Shown: positions 32,043 through 41,446 of the stretch, one piece after another
Layout of the letters: each line of letters begins with the position of its first letter
Position numbering within the stretch: position 1 is the stretch's first letter
From: Thermococcus alcaliphilus
GTDB lineage: Archaea > Methanobacteriota_B > Thermococci > Thermococcales > Thermococcaceae
Direction of reading: 5' to 3'
NCBI RefSeq assembly: GCF_024054535.1
Contig: NZ_JAMXLV010000016.1
Coordinates: forward strand, 108,351-172,350
DNA: 64,000 nt
Translations under genes and position numbers: made by a program
Notes under the pieces: model-generated
What the model was told of the DNA's origin: nothing
What the model saw: only the letters and a program-made list of their open reading frames with translations
Database searches by the model: none

Positions 32043-33881
32043 TCAGCGTTCGCTCGCCTGTTCTGCGTTTGAGAGCTTCCCTTCTTGGGTTCCGCTTATG
32101 GGAAGTGAGACCACACCAACCTGGCCGTCTTCGATGAACGCTGTCGTCCTAATTCCTACCGTCCCGTCGGTGTTCAGAACCTTGAAGGCGATTACCTTGA
32201 TTTCTTTGCCAGTCTGGGGGTTCCTGCCGGTGTAGACTTCGAGGAATACCCTGTCGAGGTAGTCCGCTGCGAGTCTTGTCATGCTTGGGGCTATGGATGC
32301 AAACCTCGGCTCGACCTCTCCGAGCTCCGCGCCATCTGCTCTGGTTCCCGGATCTCCGATTATCACGGTGGTTCTGTCCTTCGCGTCGGTTATGGCGTAG
32401 ACCATGACCTCCGAGCTAACGTTTTTTGCCTTCTCCAGCTGGATGGGAATGAAAGGCCCATTTCCAAAGGTGATGTTGACTACCCTCGCATTTGGAAGCT
32501 CTCCGAAGGACTTCTCGCCGAACTTGTCCATGAATATCCCGTCGAGGAGGGGGCTTATTGTGCACGAGCACAGCTCACTTTGGGTCTGCATCGAGGCCTT
32601 CAACGAAGAGCCCGTTATGGCGCTCTGGAATGCATCAAGGACCCTCTTCGCATCTTTTGTCTCGGAGTGAGTTCCTCCTATGATCATGTTCAGGTTGACC
32701 AGCTGTTCAGCCAGCTGTTTAAGGTCGGCCTTCATTGAAAGTGCCGTAATCGTGTACTGGCCAGGCATGAGATAGAGGTCCTCCATCGGGGTGGGGTCGT
32801 AGGGGCCGGTGTCGCTATCGGTCGGCTCAAAGACGAATGGCGCTATCTGGGCGTTCAAATTGCATATCGCCTGGTCTATGTCAAGGGGTTCGTCCTGGAC
32901 GTCCAGGAACTCAAGGTAGTTGTTGTCCGGAGGTAAGAGTCTGTAGCAAAAGCCGTCGTCAGATATTCCAAGGAGAGTCGTGTTAATGGGAGGAACCGTG
33001 TAAACTCCGCTTTCGTCTGGGGCTATCTGCATAACTGTCTCGCCCGTGTTGGGATCCACCATCTTTAGAACTCCGAAGCCCCCAGCTGCGGCCTTTATCT
33101 TCATGCCGTTCTTGGCGTAGAGCTTTATTGAAAGATAGACCTGTCCTGCCCCAACGGTTCTTCCACCCTCGCGGATAGCCACTAAAGCGCTTCCAGTGCC
33201 GACGTGGTATATCTCAAGGCCCTCCATCTGGTAGCCTTTAACCGCCATCATCTTCTCTACCATAGCCTCGCGGCCCAGCTTTGATATCTCACCGTTCGAG
33301 ATGTAGAAAAACTCGCCACGCATGTTGTAGAAGTCCGTTATCGGCTCTCCGTTGCTGGCGTTCTCCCAGTAGGAAGTCTCAACTGCACCCACTCCCACGA
33401 GCGACCTCATATTTAGAGCCTCGTAGTACTTTAACTCCGCCAAGTTCTGGAGGATGTAAACCCTCTTCTCAACGTCGCTCTCGTTGGCGGCCATCTCCGC
33501 GAGAACCTTCGCTGATTTCTCCCAGTTCTGGATTTCGGGGCTTTCAAGCTCAAGGCCGAGCTTTTCAAGCTTTTCCTTTGTATTGGCTATCTCTTTGTCG
33601 TAGAGCTCGATTAACCCATCAAGCTTCTCCTCATCGGCCTCCCAGCTGGGCTGGGGGATAGTTTCTGCTGGAGCACTAGTTGTGGTCTCTTTTGGAGTTG
33701 TAGTAGTAGGGTTAGTTGTTTCCGTTTGAGTTTTTGTCTCGGTTTCGGTTTTTGTTACCGTCTCCTCAGGTCTGCTGACAGTTTCCGTACTAACACTTTG
33801 GTTTATGCATCCAGAGATGAACGCTCCAAGCAACACTACACTCAAAAGCAGGGCAAAGCCTGCAAATTTTTTCGTTTTCAT
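32043..33881 (-). CDS. Large lipoprotein of unknown function
   Basis: 612 residues with a lipoprotein signal peptide ending LLGAFISGC (lipobox cysteine about residue 25), a Thr/Glu-rich linker of about 50 residues, then a large soluble domain containing one CYRLL, a CSCTI pair and several Gly-rich loops. I do not recognise the family. It is anchored to the outer face of the membrane. It ends 15 nt from the convergent cytochrome-b5-like gene. The promoter region to 34020 contains a TATA box flanked by an inverted repeat. Confidence 0.75.
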   Translation of the reverse strand: MKTKKFAGFALLLSVVLLGAFISGCINQSVSTETVSRPEETVTKTETETKTQTETTNPTTTTPKETTTSAPAETIPQPSWEADEEKLDGLIELYDKEIANTKEKLEKLGLELESPEIQNWEKSAKVLAEMAANESDVEKRVYILQNLAELKYYEALNMRSLVGVGAVETSYWENASNGEPITDFYNMRGEFFYISNGEISKLGREAMVEKMMAVKGYQMEGLEIYHVGTGSALVAIREGGRTVGAGQVYLSIKLYAKNGMKIKAAAGGFGVLKMVDPNTGETVMQIAPDESGVYTVPPINTTLLGISDDGFCYRLLPPDNNYLEFLDVQDEPLDIDQAICNLNAQIAPFVFEPTDSDTGPYDPTPMEDLYLMPGQYTITALSMKADLKQLAEQLVNLNMIIGGTHSETKDAKRVLDAFQSAITGSSLKASMQTQSELCSCTISPLLDGIFMDKFGEKSFGELPNARVVNITFGNGPFIPIQLEKAKNVSSEVMVYAITDAKDRTTVIIGDPGTRADGAELGEVEPRFASIAPSMTRLAADYLDRVFLEVYTGRNPQTGKEIKVIAFKVLNTDGTVGIRTTAFIEDGQVGVVSLPISGTQEGKLSNAEQASER

Positions 33882-33960
33882 TTTTAAAACCTTCTTTCAG
33901 TCACGAAAAGGCAAAAATCAAAAGAAGCAAATTCTGTCTAGTGACTTATAATAAGAGTTA

Positions 33961-33994
33961 CTTGTAAGGGTATATAACAGTTGTGCTTTACAAG
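33961..33994. promoter_or_regulatory. Inverted repeat CTTGTAA...TTACAAG around a TATA-like element
   Basis: CTTGTAA (33961-33967) and TTACAAG (33988-33994) are perfect inverted 7-mers 20 nt apart. Between them GTATATAA (33970-33977) reads as a TATA-like element on the minus strand for the lipoprotein gene. It could be an operator pair or a coincidence. Confidence 0.3.
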
Positions 33995-34020
33995 GAAGAA
34001 AAAAGTAAACAAAATTGTAC

Positions 34021-35130
34021 TCACAAAAGCTCTTCAATGAGGGTCATTATGTTGCTTCTGGCCTTTGCCTTTAACCTCTCTAGGTGATCACTTAAAGCCT
34101 CCCCAATGCCGTGCACAAAAAGGCTCAAGGCTTCTTCCCTGCTCAATCCACGGGAGCGTAGGTAAAATAGGGCATCTTCATCAAACTGGGCAACGCTCGA
34201 CGAATGCGACGCCGTCTCTATCTCTCCGGTGTCCACCTCAAGCATCGGCACGCTAACGCCTAATGATCCCTCATCCATGATGACCACGTGGGAGCTGACT
34301 TCACTCGAAGAGTTCTTAGCCTTTTCAAAAACTTTTGCTACACCTCTGTGCACTACCCATCCATTCTTGTAGGAATAACCGTTTACCCGTGTTTCACTTT
34401 TACTTTTCTCTCCATATTGAAGAACATTAGTTAGGTAATCAACGGCTGAGCCTATCCCTATGGGAATTCCCCTTAAGATGAGTTCGCTTCCAACTCCTTC
34501 AAGGGAGTAGTCTTCTCTGTGGTGGCTCATTTTTCCTCCCTTGACTATAGTGAACGCTCTAACCTTTGATCTCTCGCCAAGCGTAGCTCTGAGAAGGTAG
34601 TGGGACAAAGCTTTGTGATTCCCAACGGTCAAGATCTCAGCTTCAGCATTTTTAAGCCTAAGTTCAACCACAAAGGATTTTGTTCCTTTTTCAGAGAGGT
34701 CGTAGATTATTATCGGCACATTGGTGTTTTCTACTTCAATACTGAGGTGATGGCTTATGAAAGCATTTTCAGAGAGGTGGGAAACTATTACAAGCGGTTC
34801 AAGCAAGTTTTTGGTTATCTTAAGCCGGTAAGCTTTCTTAAGGGCATAAAAATGGAAGCCCAGAATTCTCGACTCTTCTGGCTGAGAAAGACCTAGGGTT
34901 CCCTCCTCAAGCTCAACTCCTGGGGGAAGATCAGAGCTTGTCTCGCTTCCAGAAAACACAACGTGTCCGCTAACCGGCACTTCGCTGGCTTTTGCTTCCG
35001 TAGGGAGCTTTAGCGGAGAGTTTTCCTCGAACAGCTTCCATTTGGTGTAACTCCTTATCGTAGGGCTATCTCCGTACTTCTGATAGGTGAGCTTTTCAAG
35101 CGCTTCTGCAGTTATTGTAAGTGACATCAT
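34021..35130 (-). CDS. sufD: SufD-like Fe-S assembly protein
   Basis: 369 residues of SufB/SufD beta-helix. The conserved C-terminal region reads GEIETASHSSSVAQFDEDALFYLRSR with the SufD histidine, followed by LSREEALSLFVHG. There is no conserved SufB-type cysteine. It overlaps sufB by 4 nt (ATGA) and forms the third gene of sufCBD. The SufB2C2D-type complex receives sulfur and iron to make 4Fe-4S clusters; no SufS desulfurase or SufE is encoded in the window, as is usual in sulfide-rich archaea. Confidence 0.88.
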   Translation of the reverse strand: MMSLTITAEALEKLTYQKYGDSPTIRSYTKWKLFEENSPLKLPTEAKASEVPVSGHVVFSGSETSSDLPPGVELEEGTLGLSQPEESRILGFHFYALKKAYRLKITKNLLEPLVIVSHLSENAFISHHLSIEVENTNVPIIIYDLSEKGTKSFVVELRLKNAEAEILTVGNHKALSHYLLRATLGERSKVRAFTIVKGGKMSHHREDYSLEGVGSELILRGIPIGIGSAVDYLTNVLQYGEKSKSETRVNGYSYKNGWVVHRGVAKVFEKAKNSSSEVSSHVVIMDEGSLGVSVPMLEVDTGEIETASHSSSVAQFDEDALFYLRSRGLSREEALSLFVHGIGEALSDHLERLKAKARSNIMTLIEELL

Positions 35131-36554
35131 CCAACACCTCCCACTTCGCTGAACTCAAGCTCTATAACCTTCTTGAGAACTTCAACGTATTCAAAGGGAA
35201 GTCCCTCAAGAATTTCGCTTATAAAACCAAGCACTATGAGGCTTTTAGCTTCTTCTTCCTTTATGCCCCTCGCGTTGAGGTAGAAGAGCTTATCTTCACT
35301 GAGCTTTCCAGTCGTTGCCTCATGAATTATGCTTGCCGAAGGCTCATCGTTCTGGTTGTGTGGATAAGTGTAGGCCCTGCTTTCTTCATCAAGAATGAGA
35401 GAATCACATGAAACTGTAGCAGTTGAGTTCTTTGCTCCCTTGGCTATCCTAACGAGACCACGATAAATGTTTATTCCCCCGTTGGCACTTATGCTCTTGG
35501 AAATTATCTTTGAACTTGTATTTTTGCCCACGTGAAAGCTCTTAGCCCCAGTATCCTTTAGGAAAGGTCCGTTGCTGAGTGAGACTACGTATTGAGCAGT
35601 CCTGGCGTTGTCCCCTTTTAGAACACTTGACGGATATGTGTAGGTTATTCTGCTCCCTATGCTTCCCTCAATCCACTCGACGTAGGCGTTTTCCTCGATT
35701 ATCGCCCTTTTGTTGTTGAAGTTGATGACGTTCCTGCTCCAGTTCTGTATGGTTGTGAACTTGACGGTTGCTCCCTTGTGGGCGTATATCTCGACCATGC
35801 CGTCGTGGAAGGAGAAGCCCTTGTACATCGGTGCTGAACAGCCCTCTATGAAGTGGACGTAGCTCCCCTCATCCGCTATGAGGAGAGTGTGCTCGAACTG
35901 CCCCTCTAAGGCCGAGCCTATGACGAAGAAGGCCTCTATCGGGAAAGGCACTCTAACCCCCTTGGGGATGTAGACGAAGGCACCTCCACTCCAGAGCGCA
36001 TGATGAAGGGCTGAGAACTTGTGCTCACCCGGTGGAAAGACCCTTCCGAAATACTTCTTGACCAAATCGGGGTATTTTTTCACGGCCTCCTCCATTGGAA
36101 CCATTATTATGCCCTTCTTCTCAAACTCATCTTTGAGCTGAGAATAAACGCTCTCGCTATCAAAGACGGCTGTTAAGCCAGAAAGAAACTTCTTTTCTAT
36201 TTCCGGAATGTTAAGTTTCTCAAAAGTTTTTCTAATGTTCTCTGGCAAATCATCCCAGTCCCTTACCTCCTTCTGTAGCTCCGGTTTGGTGTAAAGAATA
36301 AGGTTGTCCAGATCGAGTTCCTCAATACCAACAACCCATTTGGGCATCGGGAGTCTTTCAAAAAGTTCTAAAGCCCTCAACCTATGCCTAAGCATCCATT
36401 CTGGTTCTTTCTTTATTCTTGAAAGTTCCTCAACGGTGTCTCGGCTTATCTTTCCTTTCAGTTCTATTTCCTTAGGATAGGGGACAGCGGTACCGAGTAT
36501 TTCCTCAAGGGAGCCAGCCTTTAAAATTTCTTCAAGCTTGGAATATTCGCTCAT
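35127..36554 (-). CDS. sufB: SufB Fe-S scaffold protein
   Basis: 475 residues, close to normal SufB length. Signatures include PPGEHKFSALHHALWSGG, GSYVHFIEGCSAPMY, and the C-terminal STATVSCDSLIL with the conserved cysteine and IIHEATTGKLSEDK. This is the scaffold on which the cluster forms with SufC and SufD. It overlaps sufC by 4 nt and sufD by 4 nt. It differs clearly in length and motifs from the SufB-like protein at the left edge of the window. Confidence 0.95.
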   Translation of the reverse strand: MSEYSKLEEILKAGSLEEILGTAVPYPKEIELKGKISRDTVEELSRIKKEPEWMLRHRLRALELFERLPMPKWVVGIEELDLDNLILYTKPELQKEVRDWDDLPENIRKTFEKLNIPEIEKKFLSGLTAVFDSESVYSQLKDEFEKKGIIMVPMEEAVKKYPDLVKKYFGRVFPPGEHKFSALHHALWSGGAFVYIPKGVRVPFPIEAFFVIGSALEGQFEHTLLIADEGSYVHFIEGCSAPMYKGFSFHDGMVEIYAHKGATVKFTTIQNWSRNVINFNNKRAIIEENAYVEWIEGSIGSRITYTYPSSVLKGDNARTAQYVVSLSNGPFLKDTGAKSFHVGKNTSSKIISKSISANGGINIYRGLVRIAKGAKNSTATVSCDSLILDEESRAYTYPHNQNDEPSASIIHEATTGKLSEDKLFYLNARGIKEEEAKSLIVLGFISEILEGLPFEYVEVLKKVIELEFSEVGGVG

Positions 36555-37276
36555 AACGCCTTCACCGCCGCAAAACCCTTCTCCTCTATCATCTTTACCA
36601 GCTCAACTCCCCCAGATGCAACTATTTTTCCTTCCTTAATAACGTGAACCCTGCTGGGCTTAAGGTGCTCGAGGATTCTACCGTAGTGGGTTATCAAGAG
36701 AATCGACGTGCCTTCTTCGTGAAGTTTGTTTATAACATTGGCTATCATTTTTAGAGAATCCACATCAACCCCGCTGTCGGGCTCGTCCAAGATAAGAAGC
36801 TTTGGCTTCACAAGGTATGCCTGGAGCATTTCAAGTTTCTTTCTCTCGCCTCCAGAAAATCCGACGTTCAAGAACCTTGCAAGTATTGACTCATCCAACC
36901 CGAGCTCTTGAACAGCATTAAATATGAGCTCATAAGCCTGTATCTCATCAAACCCCTTGAGGTTCTTCAAAACTCTCTGCAAAAACTGGATAACCTTGAC
37001 ACCTTCAACCTCCACTGGATGCTGAAAGCTTAGAAAAATCCCCTTTTTGACCCTTTCCTCGGGAGGCATGTTGGTTATGTCTTCTCCTTCAAAGAGTATT
37101 TTGCCGTCTACTACTTGGTATTTTGGATGACCTGCTATGGTCAAAGCTAGAGTGGATTTCCCACTTCCATTAGGCCCCATTACAACATGAAGTTCTCCAT
37201 CATCAACGGTGAGGGAGATACCCTTTAAAATTTCCTTATCTTCCACTTTAACTCTCAGGTTATCCACTTTCAACAT
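36551..37276 (-). CDS. sufC: SufC Fe-S assembly ATPase
   Basis: 241 residues: Walker A GPNGSGKST, Q-loop FLSFQHPVEVEGV (a SufC hallmark), signature FSGGERKK, Walker B LLILDEPDSGVDVDS and H-loop LITHYGR. It energises cluster assembly on SufB-SufD. Start chosen at ATG 37274-37276 behind GGTGATGG; the frame opens 3 codons earlier. First gene of sufCBD. The promoter has a TATA box flanked by inverted TTTTGTGTA repeats. Confidence 0.95.
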   Translation of the reverse strand: MLKVDNLRVKVEDKEILKGISLTVDDGELHVVMGPNGSGKSTLALTIAGHPKYQVVDGKILFEGEDITNMPPEERVKKGIFLSFQHPVEVEGVKVIQFLQRVLKNLKGFDEIQAYELIFNAVQELGLDESILARFLNVGFSGGERKKLEMLQAYLVKPKLLILDEPDSGVDVDSLKMIANVINKLHEEGTSILLITHYGRILEHLKPSRVHVIKEGKIVASGGVELVKMIEEKGFAAVKAL

Positions 37277-37303
37277 GACCATCACCGTCCATTATCGGTA
37301 CAG

Positions 37304-37346
37304 TTTTGTGTAAGAGAAAATGCTTTTAAAAGTTTTCTACACAAAA
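37304..37346. promoter_or_regulatory. Inverted repeats TTTTGTGTA / TACACAAAA flanking the suf TATA box
   Basis: TTTTGTGTA (37304-37312) and TACACAAAA (37338-37346) are perfect 9-bp inverted repeats, 25 nt apart. Midway is CTTTTAAAAG (37323-37332), the likely TATA element of sufCBD on the minus strand. The left repeat would cover the transcription start. The symmetry suggests a repressor that binds both sides of TBP; its identity is unknown. Confidence 0.55.
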
Positions 37347-37404
37347 GTGAGTAATGAAAGCAGAATAACAAAAGAGAAAAGTTTAAAAATTTCAGCCCTT
37401 TTGC

Positions 37405-38097
37405 TTAAAATTCCGGTCTCTGATAGACGGAGCGGAGCATGAGTTCCTCAACTCTAACATCCGGTGGGAGCTTCAACACACAGCGTAGGGCCTCGGCAAC
37501 CTCTTCCGGCTTGAGAAAGCCATGTTCCTTTGGCTTTCCGGGTTTGCTTCCAGCGAAGTGAGTATCCACCGCTCCCGGCCTCAGCTCAAGGAAGCGAATC
37601 TCGGGGTTCTCCATCTGAAAAGTCCGGACTAAAGCTCTCGCTGCCCACTTTGTGGCTACATAGGGCCCTCCGCCCGGGAAGACCCTTGCCGAAACGTCCG
37701 AAGTTACCGCCACGACGGTCCCTTTTCTCTTCCTCAGGCTCGGAAGAAATGTCTTAATCGTCCTCCAGAGGCCGAGAGTGTTCACCTGGAGCATCCTCTC
37801 AAAGTCCTCGTCCCTTATCTCTTCAAGCCTGCCGAAGTAGCCAATGCCTGCGTTCGCAACGACCAGGTCAACTTCCCCAAAGCGTTGGAGAACCCTACTG
37901 GCAAAATCATCAACGCTCTCCGGCCTTGAGACGTCGAGGTAATGGTAGAATACTTCTGTCTCCAGGCTCTCAGCGAGCTTCTCCAGCTCCTCAACATTCC
38001 TAGCACCCAGGGCAAGCGAGTAGCCTTCCTCAGCAAGTATTTCCGCTATCGCCCTGCCTATTCCCCTCGACGCACCTGTAACAACTGCTACCTTCAC
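37405..38097 (-). CDS. Short-chain dehydrogenase/reductase
   Basis: 230 residues with the SDR cofactor loop VVTGASRGIGRAIA, VANAGIGYFG, catalytic Ser in VTSDVS and the YxxxK pair in GPYVATKWAAR, then LRPGAVDT. Classical SDR; substrate unknown. The ALGARNVEELE segment after the second strand suggests NADP preference. Start chosen as GTG 38095-38097 behind GGTGG; the frame opens 3 codons earlier. Confidence 0.9.
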   Translation of the reverse strand: MKVAVVTGASRGIGRAIAEILAEEGYSLALGARNVEELEKLAESLETEVFYHYLDVSRPESVDDFASRVLQRFGEVDLVVANAGIGYFGRLEEIRDEDFERMLQVNTLGLWRTIKTFLPSLRKRKGTVVAVTSDVSARVFPGGGPYVATKWAARALVRTFQMENPEIRFLELRPGAVDTHFAGSKPGKPKEHGFLKPEEVAEALRCVLKLPPDVRVEELMLRSVYQRPEF

Positions 38098-38167
38098 AAA
38101 AACCACCTTTCATATTCCTCCAGCAGGGTTTAAAAGAACATTGGAACATTAAAGGGAAAAGAAAAAA

Positions 38168-38770
38168 TCAAAGGAGCTCCTTCATTGCCCCATAGCCGAG
38201 TTCGAAGGCCTTTACGTTGGCCTCCACAGCTTTCTCAGGTACACTTGCCTTCACGGCCTCAAGCATTGTCTCCTTGTCTATTGGGAAGTCTGGAAGGGCC
38301 GTTAGGGCACCAACGAGGACGACGTTCTGAGCGAGGGCCGTTCCTGCTTCTTCAGCCAGGTTGAGGGCGTCTATCTCGTAGAGCTTAGCTCCAGCCCTCT
38401 TAATGTTCTCAATTATCTCATCGTAGGTCACGTACTTGTCTATCTTGCCCTTCACGAAGTTTTCTGTCTCGTAGGGGTGGTGGATGAGGCGCGTGTTGGT
38501 TATCACAACTCCTCCGGGCTTGAGGAAGTAAATGTACCTTAAAGCCTCCATCGGCTCAAGGGCGAGGATTACATCCGCTTCACCGTAGGGAATGAGCGGC
38601 GAGAGGCCTTCATCGATGCGCTGGTGGACTATAACGGAACCGCTTCTCTGGGAGAGGCCGTGGAGCTCCCCGCTCACCACGTGAATTCCCTTCCTCGCGC
38701 ACGCTTCCCCGACTATGTTGGACATGAGCACTATACCCTGACCGCCGACGCCGCAGTAGATAACGTTCAT
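38168..38770 (-). CDS. iorB: Indolepyruvate:ferredoxin oxidoreductase beta subunit
   Basis: 200 residues of the pyruvate:ferredoxin oxidoreductase gamma-type fold: YCGVGGQGIVLMSNIVGEA, GELHGLSQRSGSV and ALEPMEALRY. It pairs with IorA to oxidise aryl pyruvates from aromatic amino acids to aryl-CoA, reducing ferredoxin. Its ATG overlaps the iorA stop by 4 nt. Confidence 0.95.
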   Translation of the reverse strand: MNVIYCGVGGQGIVLMSNIVGEACARKGIHVVSGELHGLSQRSGSVIVHQRIDEGLSPLIPYGEADVILALEPMEALRYIYFLKPGGVVITNTRLIHHPYETENFVKGKIDKYVTYDEIIENIKRAGAKLYEIDALNLAEEAGTALAQNVVLVGALTALPDFPIDKETMLEAVKASVPEKAVEANVKAFELGYGAMKELL

Positions 38771-40770
38771 TGTCCTCCCCTCCTGAGCATTATCTGCTCC
38801 AGCTCGCGGTAATCCTCTATCGTCACGTAGGGCTTGTCCTCACCGCCGTAAAGGGTTGCCGTCGAGTGGATAGCGTTATGTGGACACAGCTGAGCGCAGA
38901 CGCCACAGCCGACGCAGACCTCTGGAAGGATCTTCGCCTTCAGGTCGGTCTCGTCTATAACTATCGCCGGACAGCCGAAGTCTCTTATGCAGTTGTAGGC
39001 CCTCTCGCAGGCGTCCTTGTCAACGAAGTAGGGGACTATCTTTCCTCCAGCACGTCTGTATTCGCGGAAGTGGTAGAGGGCGCAGTCTCCCCTCGATATG
39101 ACCACGGAGAGGCCGTCGTACTTCAAAGCTTCTCTAAGCTTGCCTATGTTCTTCCTCGCCTGGAATGAGTCTATTACCACGATCTTCTCGACGCCTAATC
39201 CACGGAGCACGCTCTCTATGTCTATGCGCTTCTCGTAGGGGTTCACCTTCTTGGGGCTTCCCGGATGAGCCTGCTGGCCGGTCATAGCCGTCACAGCGTT
39301 GTCAAGGATTATTAGCGTCATCTTGGAGTTGTTCCTGATGGCGTTGACTATTCCGGGCAGAGCGGCGTGGAAGAAGGTCGAATCGCCTACAAGCGCCACT
39401 ACCCTCTCCTGGGCGGAATGCTGGACGCCGTGGGCTATTCCGAGGGAAGCCCCCATCGCCAGGAGAGAATCACTCCAGCCGATGTGCTCAAGGGCCAGCA
39501 TCGAGTAGCAGCCGATATCGTTTGCTAAGTAGTAGTTCTCTATGTTACCCATCGCCCTCCTCAGGGCCCAGAAAGTAGCTCTGTGAGGACAGCCTGCGCA
39601 GAAGGTGGGCATCCTCGGCGGGGCGAGCTTTGCAAGCTCCCACATCCTCTTAAAGTGCCCCTCATAGTCGAAGGGGAGCTCCTTTCCGAGAACCTCAGCG
39701 AGAACCTTGATGACAATGGGAACGTTGTACTCGAGCATCTCAAGGAAGTGGCCGCTCTTCTTGCCGATTATCTCGATGTCTGGGTTTCTTTCCTTCGCTA
39801 TTTGCCTCACGAAGCCCTCTATGTATGGGAATAGCTCTTCAACCACTATCACCTTCTCAAGGCCCTCCATGAAATCCCCAATGAGCTTCTCTGGGATCGG
39901 GTTGAGGACTCCGAGCTTGAGGATGTATGCTTCTCCCTCGAGCTTCTGAAGGCTCTCAAGGACGTAGGAGTAGGCAACTCCGGAGGTGATGATGCCGATT
40001 CCCTTTGCCTCTTCGGGCTTTACCTCCTTCACCTCCTTTCCGTCGAAGTATTCAACCCGGTTCAAAGCTAAAAACTCCGGGTCTTCCTTCATCTTCGCTA
40101 TCTTTTCCAGAAGCTCAGCCTTGAACTTCCTCGCGAGCGAACCCACGGTCGCGTAGCTCCTCCGGTTCTCCTTCCACGAGAGCTTATCGAAGGGCGTCCT
40201 CTCAAGCTTTCCGACCTTTACGAGGCCGCTCTGGTGGTTCACCCTCGTCGTTGTCCTCACCAAAACAACGCTCCCGTACTTCTCGCTCAGCTCGAAGGCC
40301 TTCTTTACCATCTCGTAGGCTTCCTGCGGGTTGGATGGTTCAAGCATCGGAAGGTATGCCGTATAGCCGAACCACCTGCCGTCCTGCTCCGACTGGGAGG
40401 AGTGCGCATAAGGGTCGTCCGCTATAACCACAACGAGCCCGCCCTTAACGCCGGTGTATGCGAGCGAGTAGAGGGTGTCTGAGGCTACATTCCCTCCAAC
40501 GCTCTTCATTGACGTGAATCCTCTGAGACCGACGAAAGCGGCTCCGGCAGCTGTTTCAAGGGCTACCTTCTCATTGGCCGCTATTTCCACAACAAGGTCG
40601 TTGCGGTAGCGGGAAACCCTGTCGAAGGTGTCGAGAATTTCTGTTTGGGGAGAACCTGGATAAAAAGCCGCAACTTTCACATCGGCCTCCAATGCTGCCC
40701 TTACAATAGCCTCATTAGCCAGCATATACCCCGTGTGGGGCTCCTCTTTGAGAACCTCTTTCAGGGACAT
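38767..40770 (-). CDS. iorA: Indolepyruvate:ferredoxin oxidoreductase alpha subunit
   Basis: 667 residues: N-terminal pyrimidine-binding region (AAFYPGSPQTEILD), central domain, TPP-binding domain with GDSTFFHAALPGIVNAIRN and AMTGQQAHPGSP, and C-terminal ferredoxin motif CVGCGVCAQLCPHNA. A further Cys set CERAYNCIRDFGCP precedes it. It catalyses CoA-dependent oxidation of indolepyruvate and related 2-oxo acids in peptide fermentation. The ATG at 40768-40770 is preceded by GGTG. First gene of iorAB. Confidence 0.96.
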   Translation of the reverse strand: MSLKEVLKEEPHTGYMLANEAIVRAALEADVKVAAFYPGSPQTEILDTFDRVSRYRNDLVVEIAANEKVALETAAGAAFVGLRGFTSMKSVGGNVASDTLYSLAYTGVKGGLVVVIADDPYAHSSQSEQDGRWFGYTAYLPMLEPSNPQEAYEMVKKAFELSEKYGSVVLVRTTTRVNHQSGLVKVGKLERTPFDKLSWKENRRSYATVGSLARKFKAELLEKIAKMKEDPEFLALNRVEYFDGKEVKEVKPEEAKGIGIITSGVAYSYVLESLQKLEGEAYILKLGVLNPIPEKLIGDFMEGLEKVIVVEELFPYIEGFVRQIAKERNPDIEIIGKKSGHFLEMLEYNVPIVIKVLAEVLGKELPFDYEGHFKRMWELAKLAPPRMPTFCAGCPHRATFWALRRAMGNIENYYLANDIGCYSMLALEHIGWSDSLLAMGASLGIAHGVQHSAQERVVALVGDSTFFHAALPGIVNAIRNNSKMTLIILDNAVTAMTGQQAHPGSPKKVNPYEKRIDIESVLRGLGVEKIVVIDSFQARKNIGKLREALKYDGLSVVISRGDCALYHFREYRRAGGKIVPYFVDKDACERAYNCIRDFGCPAIVIDETDLKAKILPEVCVGCGVCAQLCPHNAIHSTATLYGGEDKPYVTIEDYRELEQIMLRRGGQ

Positions 40771-40851
40771 AGGAACACCAAAATAATTTAGACTTCAAAC
40801 TATAAAGGTCTTTCTTAGAACAAAAATGAGTAAAAAGGGGCAAAAATGAAA

Positions 40852-41409
<558 letters not shown>

Positions 41410-41446
41410 TTAAGATATTGGTTTGAATTCATTTCTCCTCTACACA

